From NCBI GenBank assembly GCA_023266235.1, contig JAHFRL010000019.1, positions 1-50,459 of the forward strand: DNA of 50,459 nt, written 5' to 3'. The notes below the pieces were generated by a model. It searched no databases. It worked only from the letters and a program-made list of their open reading frames with translations, and was not told the origin of the DNA. The position numbers and the translations under genes were made by a program. Shown here one piece after another: positions 7,993-14,306 of the stretch. This DNA is from Betaproteobacteria bacterium (GTDB lineage: Bacteria; Pseudomonadota; Gammaproteobacteria; Burkholderiales; SG8-41). Every line of letters begins with the position of its first letter. Positions within the stretch are counted from its first letter, which is position 1.

Positions 7993-8505
7993 TCAGCCCT
8001 CAATCACGCCGCAGGCGACGCGGCCGCCGGAGTTGCCCGTGGGATCAGTCTTGAGATCGTCGGGGCCGGCATGCACGATGACCGCCCTGCCGATCACCCC
8101 ATCCGTGCCTTTGCCGACGGAAATGCCATCAAGCAGCAACGACAGCGTGGCTTTGCCGTACTCGTCGGCTTTCAGGTTGCCCAGGTCCCCGGCGTGGCGG
8201 TCCGGGGAGTCGGGCGCGCCGTGTTTTTTGGCGGCAGGGTTGAAGTGCGCGCCGGCGCTCATGCCGTCGGCTGCGCTGCAATCGCCTTTGTCATGGATGT
8301 GAAAGCCGTGCAGCCCGCCGGACAGCGCGGCGATCTCGGCATCGACGCGGACGCGATTGCCGACCTGGGTGAATTTGACCGAGCCATGAACTTGCGACCC
8401 GCTCGCCGGCCGCATTACTGCGGTCGCCGACGGCCCGTCCGGCGCCATGGTCGCGCAAGCGGAGAGCAGCAGCGCGCACGAAGCAACCTTGAGTGCGTGT
8501 TTCAT
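7993..8505 (-). CDS. sodC: Superoxide dismutase [Cu-Zn], lipoprotein
   Basis: Periplasmic Cu,Zn-SOD converting superoxide to hydrogen peroxide and oxygen, 170 residues. The signal peptide ends in LLLSACA, a lipobox, so the protein is probably lipid-anchored. Metal ligands are visible: HGFHIH (copper His pair), the HFNP His, HGAPDSPDRHAGDLG (zinc His residues and Asp), and VIVHAGPDD (copper His). The C-terminal GNSGGRVACGV holds the active-site Arg and disulfide Cys. The start has a strong GGGAGGGG Shine-Dalgarno. It is a separate unit between the oxygenase operon and the sulfite dehydrogenase operon. A role in removing superoxide leaked by uncoupled oxygenases is an inference from position only. 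Confidence 0.96.
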   Translation of the reverse strand: MKHALKVASCALLLSACATMAPDGPSATAVMRPASGSQVHGSVKFTQVGNRVRVDAEIAALSGGLHGFHIHDKGDCSAADGMSAGAHFNPAAKKHGAPDSPDRHAGDLGNLKADEYGKATLSLLLDGISVGKGTDGVIGRAVIVHAGPDDLKTDPTGNSGGRVACGVIEG

Positions 8506-8555
8506 AATGTTTCCCCTCCCTGATGGGCTTGATGCTGGTGAAATGAGGCCGGCTA

Positions 8556-8584
8556 ATCGTCCCTGATTACCGGCAGGCTGTCAA
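8556..8584 (-). promoter_or_regulatory. Candidate sigma70 promoter of sodC
   Basis: On the minus strand a perfect TTGACA (-35, 8579-8584) is followed after 17 bp by GACGAT (8556-8561), a weak -10 keeping only A2, A5 and T6. The start codon is at 8505, giving a leader of about 45 nt. The -35 match is strong and the -10 is not, so an activator may be involved. Confidence 0.4.
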
Positions 8585-8620
8585 CGGCGGGCTCTGTATA
8601 CTTGAACGGGCATAAAATCG

Positions 8621-8644
8621 AAACGGGCCTGCAACGGCCCGTTT
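8621..8644 (-). terminator. Terminator of the soxC operon
   Basis: AAACGGGCC (8621-8629) and GGCCCGTTT (8636-8644) form a perfect 9-bp stem with a 6-nt loop, 65 bp beyond the last gene of the operon (stop at 8709). On the minus strand the stem is followed by a T-rich stretch (CGATTTTATG). It separates the sulfite dehydrogenase operon from sodC. Confidence 0.75.
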
Positions 8645-8708
8645 CATCGCCCGTCCTTGTGCCGGTCGCGAATCCGTCAACAGGCACCGATTGGCGGAGT
8701 CGCACTGC

Positions 8709-8990
8709 CTAACAAGCGAGGGTTTCCGACGACAATGGCCGCTGGTCCGGCAGCGGAATCGCCGCCTTGGCCTTCACGCAGGAATCAAAGTACCCCTTCA
8801 ACGCATCGCCGGAAAGCCCGCGCAGCATCGCTTCCTGGATGCATAGTGCCTGCAACTTCTCCGGAGCGGGTGCAGCTTCGGCAGTAACGGCGGCCGGTGA
8901 ATAGGCGACTGCACCCAGCACCGCTGCCGCCGTTAACGCACGCGCGGTTTTTCCGGCAGTCAGCATCTGAAGCCCGCGCAAAACCACCAT
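8709..8990 (-). CDS. Small exported PsiF-like protein
   Basis: A 93-residue protein with an N-terminal hydrophobic segment (about 17-38, probable signal peptide) and one PsiF-like repeat: LCIQEAMLRGLSGDALKG followed by YFDSCVKAKA, with the Cys pair about 17 residues apart. PsiF-family proteins are small, phosphate-starvation-linked or of unknown function. The start codon is 6 bp after the cytochrome stop, so it is the third gene of the soxC-cytochrome operon. I know of no established link between this family and sulfite oxidation, so its role is open. The C-terminus (PLSSETLAC) ends in Cys. Confidence 0.75.
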   Translation of the reverse strand: MVVLRGLQMLTAGKTARALTAAAVLGAVAYSPAAVTAEAAPAPEKLQALCIQEAMLRGLSGDALKGYFDSCVKAKAAIPLPDQRPLSSETLAC

Positions 8991-8996
8991 ACCCGC

Positions 8997-9590
8997 TTAT
9001 TTGCAGTTCGTCATGCAGCGCACCGCCTTGGTGTCCGGCCGGTCGTCCACGATGAACCCGTCGCGGTTCGGCATCTGCACTTTAGGCAGCGAGCTCGCAT
9101 CCATCGCCGCATTGGCCGAGATGAGGCCGTTGAGGTTGAGGATGTACGCCGACACCGCGTAGATTTCATTCGCGGTCAACGACTGCGGCCGGTCCATTGG
9201 CATTGCGCGACGAATGTAGTCGAACAAAATGGGCGCGTACGGGTACATGCTACCGGGCGTGAGAACGCGGCTGGTGGTCTTGAACGAGCCGATGCCGCCG
9301 ACCATGCTGCCGTAGACCGGACCGCCCTTGGCCTCGGCACCGTGGCATACCAGGCATTTGGCATCGTATACCGTCTTGCCCTCGGCCACCGTGCCGCGGC
9401 CGGCCGGCAGACCTTTGCCGTCGGGCGTGCGTATGTCGATGTTCCACGGGGCGATGTCCGCCTCGCTGATCGGCGTGCCAAACTTGACGCCGGGGTTCGG
9501 CATCGACTGTGCCCCTTCATATTGCTGTGTCGCGCAGCCGATGACAACGAGCGCCGCTCCCACCCCCACGGCCAATTTAAGCGATCGCAT
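8997..9590 (-). CDS. Monohaem c-type cytochrome, SoxD-like partner of the sulfite dehydrogenase
   Basis: A 197-residue lipoprotein cytochrome (signal peptide with VVIGCAT lipobox). The single haem site is CLVCH (about residues 79-83), and the axial Met is probably in RAMPMDRPQSL. Pro-rich signatures such as SMYPYAPILFDYIRRAMP are characteristic of SoxD/SorB-class subunits that take electrons from the molybdenum subunit. SoxD of classical sulfur oxidisers is larger and dihaem; only one CxxCH is present here, so this is a short version. The start has GGAGGTGAAAA directly upstream and overlaps the end of soxC by 14 bp, indicating coupled translation. Confidence 0.88.
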   Translation of the reverse strand: MRSLKLAVGVGAALVVIGCATQQYEGAQSMPNPGVKFGTPISEADIAPWNIDIRTPDGKGLPAGRGTVAEGKTVYDAKCLVCHGAEAKGGPVYGSMVGGIGSFKTTSRVLTPGSMYPYAPILFDYIRRAMPMDRPQSLTANEIYAVSAYILNLNGLISANAAMDASSLPKVQMPNRDGFIVDDRPDTKAVRCMTNCK

Positions 9591-10917
9591 TTTTCACCTC
9601 CCCGCTCGCGCTGACCGACCATGGGAAGACCCCGTTGTGATGCTGCACGAAGCCGACGATGGCGCGCACTTTGGCAAGCTCCTGCACGGTCGGTTGCACG
9701 TAGCCGGTGCTGTCCACCGCACGGCTCGCGATATTCGCCGGGCCGCCGTTCCAGTCCCAGGGAAAGCGGAAGCGGGTCAGGCATTTGTTCAACACCGGCT
9801 CTTCCAGCCGCGCTTCCTGCCAGGTCTTGCCGCCATCGGTGGTGACGTCGACCGCCGTGATCTTGCCGTTGCCGGACCAGGCAAAACCCTGGATTTCGTG
9901 CGCGCCCGGCTTGATGTTCATCCCGCCTGAAGGACGGGTGATCACTGATTTGCACTCCATTTCAAAGCTGAACTGGCGCCACTTGCCGTCAGGCATCGGA
10001 TCGGTATAGCGCGCGGTTTCGCTGCGGGCGTGCCAGGGCTGGTCGCCCACCTTGATGCGGCGCAGCCATTTGACGCTGACGTTGCCTTCCCAACCCGGCA
10101 CGAACAAGCGCAGCGGGTAACCTTGCTCCGGCCGCAGCATTTCCCCGTTCTGGGCGTAGACGAGCAGACAATCATCCAGCACCTTCTTCAGCGGCATGCT
10201 GCGCACATGGCCGGCGCCATCGGCGCCCTCGAACAACAGCCATTTCGCATCTGACGCGAGCCCGGCCTCGTCGAGCAACCAGGACACCGGGATGCCCGTC
10301 CACTGCGCACAGGACAGGAGACCGTGGGTCTGCTGCACCGTCGTGGAAGCGGCCTTCAACCAGTCGGTCAGACCGTTGCCCGAGCACTCCATGAAATGAA
10401 ACTTCGACACCGATGGGTAGCGCATCAGGTCATCCATGGTGAATTCGAGCGGTTGTTTCACCATGCCGTGAATTACGAGTTTGTGGGTTTTCGGATCGAT
10501 GTCCGGCGTGCCGTTGTGATGGCGTTCATAGATGAGTCCGTTGGGCGTGACGATCCCGTGCTGGTGCTGCAGCGGCGTCATGCTCCAGTCGGAGAAATTC
10601 TGCCGGTTCTTGAGCACGTCGGTGCGACGGCGGCGTACATTCGACTCGAACTTGGACGGCACGCCATAGTCGTCCGCGGGAATCGGCTTGCCGTAGCCCT
10701 TGTTGCTCTCGGGAATCGCCAGCGGAGCGGCCTGGGACATCGAGATGCCCGCTGTGCCCGCTGCAATGGCGCTGCCCGCTATAGTGCTGCCGCGACGAAG
10801 AAAGTTCCTGCGGCTTGCGTTCTCAACCTGCTCTTCACCCAAGGGCACAGCGATCGAACCTGGGACGCGGAGCTTATCGACAACAATACCGGGCAAGGCG
10901 CCCTTTTTGGTAGGCAT
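9577..10917 (-). CDS. soxC: SoxC-like sulfite dehydrogenase, molybdenum cofactor subunit
   Basis: Periplasmic molybdoenzyme of the sulfite oxidase family, 446 residues. It has a twin-arginine type signal (SRRNFLRRG at 35-43, then a hydrophobic stretch) and the molybdenum-ligating Cys178 in FHFMECSGNG. The C-terminal dimerisation domain includes IKPGAHEIQGFAWSG and TTDGGKTWQEA. Start supported by AAAGGAGGTCA. The family oxidises sulfite, or sulfane sulfur in Sox complexes; no other sox genes (XYZAB) are in the window, so sulfite detoxification or energy gain from sulfite is the simpler role. An FNR-type box lies 48 bp upstream. With ring oxygenases and a sulfonate-class importer on both sides, sulfite released from sulfonates is a plausible substrate (inference). 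Confidence 0.88.
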   Translation of the reverse strand: MPTKKGALPGIVVDKLRVPGSIAVPLGEEQVENASRRNFLRRGSTIAGSAIAAGTAGISMSQAAPLAIPESNKGYGKPIPADDYGVPSKFESNVRRRRTDVLKNRQNFSDWSMTPLQHQHGIVTPNGLIYERHHNGTPDIDPKTHKLVIHGMVKQPLEFTMDDLMRYPSVSKFHFMECSGNGLTDWLKAASTTVQQTHGLLSCAQWTGIPVSWLLDEAGLASDAKWLLFEGADGAGHVRSMPLKKVLDDCLLVYAQNGEMLRPEQGYPLRLFVPGWEGNVSVKWLRRIKVGDQPWHARSETARYTDPMPDGKWRQFSFEMECKSVITRPSGGMNIKPGAHEIQGFAWSGNGKITAVDVTTDGGKTWQEARLEEPVLNKCLTRFRFPWDWNGGPANIASRAVDSTGYVQPTVQELAKVRAIVGFVQHHNGVFPWSVSASGEVKNAIA

Positions 10918-10964
10918 CGCGGTGACCTCCTTTGGACGAATGGAAGAACAGCCTCTTACGGGCT

Positions 10965-10978
10965 TTGATTTAGGTCAA
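10965..10978 (-). promoter_or_regulatory. FNR/Anr-type box upstream of soxC
   Basis: TTGATTTAGGTCAA read on the plus strand, one mismatch from TTGAT-N4-ATCAA. It lies in the 253-bp gap between the beta-subunit stop (11171) and the soxC start (10917). A -41.5 placement would put a poor -10 (CATTCG) at 10937-10942, so the mode of action is less clear than for the other boxes in this region. The rest of the gap holds only the ftsB-like repeat at 11105. Confidence 0.6.
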
Positions 10979-11104
10979 TGTTTATAGCATTACCGGGATT
11001 ACCCTTCAATAACGATGATTTTTATGTTGCGATAAGAGTTTTTTATTCAGGGTCTCCTCCGACCCACAAGCAGACGAGAAAACCGGCTCAACACGTAGCC
11101 CCTT

Positions 11105-11132
11105 GATTAACGGGCAGTCTGCGGCCGCGAAC
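11105..11132 (+). repeat. 28-bp near-copy of the ftsB 3' end (left copy)
   Basis: GATTAACGGGC AGTCT GCGGCCGCGAAC matches 14555-14582 in the same orientation at 25 of 28 positions. At the right copy the sequence encodes the last FtsB residues and its stop codon. The two copies bracket the second oxygenase, fnr and the small FNR-controlled ORFs. It could be a remnant of an integration or duplication, or chance in GC-rich DNA. Confidence 0.5.
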
Positions 11133-11170
11133 AGAACAAGGCCGCCAGCTTAACTGTTGTCCGCGCCCCG

Positions 11171-11647
11171 CTAGAACGGAATATGATAGCCCCAGCCGAG
11201 ATCGCGCGTGTCGAGCTTGACGTGTCGGCTCAGGAGGGTCGGCTTGTCCCTGCCCAAGGAAACTGTGTCGTAATACTTACCGACAGCGAACAACTGGGTT
11301 GCGCCACCGTTCAGATTGGTCTTGAAAATCTGAACCGCCGATACGACGTTTGCTTGTTTCTTGGCGTCATCGATCTCGACTTTGTACACGACCGCGTTAC
11401 GCGTGAGCGGCGAATGGTCGTAATTGTGTTTGGACTGCGTATTGAAAAGATCTTCCAGCTCAACGCGGTCATGATCAAGCCAGTTCATGTCGTGTTTAAC
11501 CTCCGGGCTGTACGCGGACAGCTTGTAATGGAACTGCGGACTGCACAGCTCCAGAAAACCGTCAAAATCCACTTTGTCCATCGCCATGCACGACTCGTAA
11601 ATCAGCTCTTCGATAACGGCCCGGTTGCCATTCAGCTTTGCACTCAT
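11171..11647 (-). CDS. Ring-hydroxylating oxygenase, beta (small) subunit, copy 2
   Basis: A 158-residue NTF2-like small subunit, paralogue of the gene at 6080-6544: IEELIYESCMAMDKVDF, YSPEVKHDMNWLDHDR, LTRNAVVYKVEID and the ending GWGYHIPF align without large gaps. An AAGGAGCG Shine-Dalgarno supports the ATG at 11647. It follows the alpha-2 gene by 82 bp and is the last gene of that unit. No reductase or ferredoxin gene follows, so this second oxygenase must borrow electrons, most simply from the reductase and Rieske-CNB protein encoded at 4.3-6.1 kb. Confidence 0.92.
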   Translation of the reverse strand: MSAKLNGNRAVIEELIYESCMAMDKVDFDGFLELCSPQFHYKLSAYSPEVKHDMNWLDHDRVELEDLFNTQSKHNYDHSPLTRNAVVYKVEIDDAKKQANVVSAVQIFKTNLNGGATQLFAVGKYYDTVSLGRDKPTLLSRHVKLDTRDLGWGYHIPF

Positions 11648-11729
11648 TTTGACGCTCCTTACTGATAGGGTTAGCGCACCGTCCGCGCCCGGTCACCCGA
11701 CACCCCGGACGGTGCCGATTGTCACAGTC

Positions 11730-12950
11730 CTACGCTGCACGGACCTCGACAGCGGACTTCACCGTCGGATTAGCAGAGCTACGGCCCATCTGCTTGCTCC
11801 ACTCCGACAGATAATGGCGCATGCCGATTTCGTCGTGTATGGTCAGGCCCTCCTCACGCGCTTGCAGCACATACATCGACTCGCTGCCCCGCGCCATCGC
11901 GATGCCCTGGCCTGAGGATGCGAGCAAATCCTCGTGCAGGTTTCGCCCGAACGGACTCCAGATCACCGCGGCGTCCTTTTCGCGTTGCGCACGCTCTTCC
12001 GACGTGTCGCGCTTCAAGCCCAGCGCGCGGAACTCCTCGATCACCAGGTCCGGCCCGACCGGAATGTAGGTATCTATGCGCAAGACGGAGGTGCGCAGGT
12101 TGATCGTGATGCACGGGAACAGGTCGACCAGCTTCCAACCGTTGGGCGCTAAATTGGGCCATCCCAGCCTGGAATGGCCGCCGCCTTTGTAGGTGTCGTA
12201 GAACACCGCCATCGAGCCGACCGAGGCGTGGCCGTTGGGGAAGGCGCTGTACTTGCGCTGGAAGTAACCCGAATCCGGCCTGAGCATGCCGGTGATGCGG
12301 TTATGGTAGTGCAGGTAATCGTGATAGAACTCGCTGTTCGTGTCGTGGATCAGCTTGAAGTTGGTGCGCAGCGTCGCCTGGTAATACCAGAAAGTCTCCA
12401 GCGGCTCGGTCTCCAGCTCTGGCAGCATGTAATCGAGCGCCGGCCCGATCCACTCCTTGAGCGAGCCGCAGTTATCGTCGAGGTTCACCCAAACGAAGCC
12501 GCCGAAGCCGACCTCGGTGCGCACTTGCTTCAGGGCTACATCCTCCTTGCACACGCGGTCCTGGTAGCCTTCCTTGCCGCGCGGGATGTCGATACAGTCG
12601 CCTTTGCCGTTGAATGCCCACTGGTGGAAAATGCAAACCATGTTCTTCGCATTTCCCGACGGGTCATAGACGAGCAGATTGCCACGGTGCGGGCAGATGT
12701 TGTAGAAGGTGCGGATTTTCCTGTCCTCGCCGCGCACGATCACGAGCTGAGTGCCCCCCGGGTGCTGGTAGCTGCGGAAGTCGCCCGGGTTCGAAACCTC
12801 GCTTTCATGAATCGCGAGGTGCCAGACCTTTTTGAAGATCTTTTCCTTTTCTTCCTCGAAAATGTGTGGATCGGAGTAAATGCTCGGGTCGACGTAATGT
12901 GTGGGTGGAAGATTTGGTTTTTGCATCCATTGGGTGCTGTTGCGCGACAT
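11730..12950 (-). CDS. Ring-hydroxylating oxygenase, alpha (large) subunit, copy 2
   Basis: A 406-residue Rieske oxygenase closely related to copy 1. Rieske ligands are in CPHRG and CIFHQW. The iron site NSEFYHDYLHYHNR repeats the odd features of copy 1: Glu for the bridging Asp, and H-x3-H, with a further His two residues on. NLHEDLL supplies the likely Asp ligand. The ATG at 12950 has an AGAGGAGAT Shine-Dalgarno; the open frame continues 30 codons upstream but that part runs through promoter DNA. N-terminal residues (MSRNSTQWMQKP) match copy 1 (MSRNAAQWLQKP), which supports both starts. Preceded by a candidate FNR-dependent promoter and the fnr gene. Confidence 0.92.
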   Translation of the reverse strand: MSRNSTQWMQKPNLPPTHYVDPSIYSDPHIFEEEKEKIFKKVWHLAIHESEVSNPGDFRSYQHPGGTQLVIVRGEDRKIRTFYNICPHRGNLLVYDPSGNAKNMVCIFHQWAFNGKGDCIDIPRGKEGYQDRVCKEDVALKQVRTEVGFGGFVWVNLDDNCGSLKEWIGPALDYMLPELETEPLETFWYYQATLRTNFKLIHDTNSEFYHDYLHYHNRITGMLRPDSGYFQRKYSAFPNGHASVGSMAVFYDTYKGGGHSRLGWPNLAPNGWKLVDLFPCITINLRTSVLRIDTYIPVGPDLVIEEFRALGLKRDTSEERAQREKDAAVIWSPFGRNLHEDLLASSGQGIAMARGSESMYVLQAREEGLTIHDEIGMRHYLSEWSKQMGRSSANPTVKSAVEVRAA

Positions 12951-12981
12951 GGCTGATCTCCTCTGGCTTGGATGTTGATAT

Positions 12982-12996
12982 TCACGATATACGTGA
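12982..12996. repeat. Palindrome overlapping the predicted start of the oxygenase-2 transcript
   Basis: TCACG-ATATA-CGTGA, a perfect 5-bp inverted repeat with a 5-bp spacer, covering the predicted transcription start (about 12992). Its position at +1 is where a repressor would bind. No regulator other than FNR is encoded beside it, so the binding protein is unknown. Confidence 0.4.
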
Positions 12997-12998
12997 TC

Positions 12999-13040
12999 TA
13001 TATATACTTCATCGCACAAGAAAACCCTGACGCGCGTCAA
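12999..13040 (-). promoter_or_regulatory. Candidate FNR-class promoter of oxygenase copy 2
   Basis: On the minus strand TTGACGCGCGTCAG (13027-13040, 7 of 10 FNR half-site bases) is centred at 13033.5, and TATATA lies at 12999-13004. With a start at 12992 the box centre is at -41.5, the class II FNR geometry. The leader to the ATG at 12950 is about 42 nt. The spacing is exact but the box is weaker than those near fnr. The 12-bp core is also a perfect palindrome. Confidence 0.5.
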
Positions 13041-13122
13041 CTTCCGTGCGCGTTACGATGTGGGGCAATAGGTACCGCGGCGCAATGCCGCATGCCGGTC
13101 AGGCGTCAGGCAGGAGAAGTGG

Positions 13123-13917
13123 TTACGCGGACGAGCGGACGAGCGTCGGCGCCAAGGCACGGGTCACGACCCGCTCTTTGGCAAGATCTCGCAGCGCCTC
13201 GAGGTCGAGGACCGCGACCTGGCGGCGCTGCACGCAAATCAGGCCGAGATCCTGCAATCGCGATAACACGCGGCAGACGGTTTCCTCGGCCATGCCCAGA
13301 TAGTTGCCGATGTCGCCGCGCGACATGTTGAAGTTGAACTGTGTCGCTGAGTAATTGCGGGCCGAGAATCGCCGCGACAGGCCGAGCAGAAATGCCGCAA
13401 TCCGCTCCTCCGCGGAGTGCTTTCCCAGCAGCATCATCAAGTGCTCGTTGTCGCAGAGCTGGTTGCTCATGATCCGCAGCATCTGATAGTGAACGGCCGG
13501 AATGCGATCGGCAACCGCTTCCAGGCGCTCCACCGATACTTCGCATACCGATGTGGTTTCCAGCGCCATCGCCTCGCATGAATAGCGTTTCGAATCGAAC
13601 GCGCTCAGGCCGAGCAGTTCGCCAGGCACGTGGAGCCCCGTGATCTGTACGCGACCGTCCCCGGTCGTCAGGTAAGTCTTGGCCGAGCCGCTGCGAATTG
13701 CGTATATGTAATCGAGTGCCTGGCCGGCCTTAAACATGATTTGGCCGCGCCGGATGGTCTGCTTGCGCTTGACGATATGATCCAGCAACGACATTTCTTC
13801 TTGGTTGAGACCGAGCGGAACGCATAACCGGTAGACCCCGCAGTCGCGGCAAGCCACCGGCACGCACCCCGTATCCGGGTGCAAATGAATGACTGAAGCA
13901 CCTCGTCGCACCATCAC
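13123..13917 (-). CDS. fnr: FNR/Anr-family oxygen-sensing transcription regulator
   Basis: A 264-residue Crp/Fnr protein. Cluster cysteines are present: the N-terminal group GCVPVACRDCGVYRLC gives the C-x2-C-x5-C of E. coli FNR (Cys23, 26, 32), and ETTSVCEV gives the fourth (Cys125). Extra Cys occur at 18 and 114. The recognition helix is SRGDIGNYLGMAEETVCR (about 199-216): Glu212 and Arg216 match the FNR specificity residues, but the Ser of E. coli FNR (Ser212) is Cys here. The start is GTG (13917) or the next codon ATG, after a GGGGAGG Shine-Dalgarno. A perfect FNR box upstream suggests self-regulation, and further boxes precede neighbouring genes. It should be active at low oxygen when its [4Fe-4S] cluster is intact. 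Confidence 0.95.
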   Translation of the reverse strand: MMVRRGASVIHLHPDTGCVPVACRDCGVYRLCVPLGLNQEEMSLLDHIVKRKQTIRRGQIMFKAGQALDYIYAIRSGSAKTYLTTGDGRVQITGLHVPGELLGLSAFDSKRYSCEAMALETTSVCEVSVERLEAVADRIPAVHYQMLRIMSNQLCDNEHLMMLLGKHSAEERIAAFLLGLSRRFSARNYSATQFNFNMSRGDIGNYLGMAEETVCRVLSRLQDLGLICVQRRQVAVLDLEALRDLAKERVVTRALAPTLVRSSA

Positions 13918-13998
13918 CTTGTGCCTCCCCTAATCCCGGTTGTAGTTGCAACTGGCCTGGTCGTTCATTACTGATACTTCCTCGGCTGGCGTGTGCGC

Positions 13999-14040
13999 AT
14001 GATAAGTCGTCAGGTCCCGGCCGTTTTTGATCTACATCAA
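13999..14040 (-). promoter_or_regulatory. FNR-class promoter of fnr (autoregulation)
   Basis: Perfect FNR box TTGATCTACATCAA at 14027-14040 and TATCAT (5 of 6 to TATAAT) at 13999-14004 on the minus strand. The box centre is at -41.5 from a start at 13992. The leader is about 75 nt. This arrangement predicts positive autoregulation under low oxygen. Confidence 0.7.
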
Positions 14041-14081
14041 ACTACCCGCAGTTCCGGCGCGGCCGCCCAGCCGCGGAACGA

Positions 14082-14123
14082 TTGATCTACGTCAAGTCCC
14101 GGTGGTCCAATTCGCGGTCTACT
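14082..14123 (+). promoter_or_regulatory. FNR-class promoter reading away from fnr
   Basis: TTGATCTACGTCAA (14082-14095, one mismatch) with TCTACT (4 of 6) at 14118-14123 on the plus strand, box centre at -41.5 from a start at about 14130. The region just downstream is unusually AT-rich. It would transcribe the small ORFs at 14154 and 14307. Its centre is 55 bp from the fnr box, about five helical turns. Confidence 0.55.
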
Positions 14124-14153
14124 AAATATACATAATCTCTATAAGGAGCCCTT

Positions 14154-14273
14154 ATGGCAGCGCCGTTTCTCCGCGGCGCCGGGGCGTGCGGGCCGCACGG
14201 CGCTGCTGCGCGGCCGCTCTTGTTTCCCGTTGATCCAGATCAAGTTCCGCGTTGGCGGCAGGGGCGAGAATGA
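14154..14273 (+). CDS. Possible small ORF (39 codons) after an FNR promoter
   Basis: ATG at 14154 follows AAGGAG with 7-nt spacing and a predicted FNR-dependent start at about 14130. The product, MAAPFLRGAGACGPHGAAAR followed by PLLFPVDPDQVPRWRQGRE, matches nothing I recognise and is compositionally plain. A second perfect FNR box lies inside the frame (14230-14243), which limits what the codons can be. It may be a leader peptide or untranslated; the Shine-Dalgarno is the only real support. Confidence 0.35.
   Translation: MAAPFLRGAGACGPHGAAARPLLFPVDPDQVPRWRQGRE
14230..14271 (+). promoter_or_regulatory. FNR-class promoter of the 64-residue Cys-rich protein gene
   Basis: Perfect FNR box TTGATCCAGATCAA at 14230-14243 and GAGAAT (4 of 6 to TATAAT) at 14266-14271, giving box centre -41.5 from a start at 14278. 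The ATG of the next gene is at 14307 with GGAGGT at 14295-14300, so the leader would be 29 nt. Confidence 0.65.
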
Positions 14274-14306
14274 GCGTGCGATCAGCAAACGGATGGAGGT
14301 GGGCCG

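Noticed and set aside
12975..12988. TTGATATTCACGAT as an FNR box before oxygenase copy 2
   Set aside because: The right half-site matches at only two of five positions; the box at 13027-13040 has better symmetry and exact promoter spacing.
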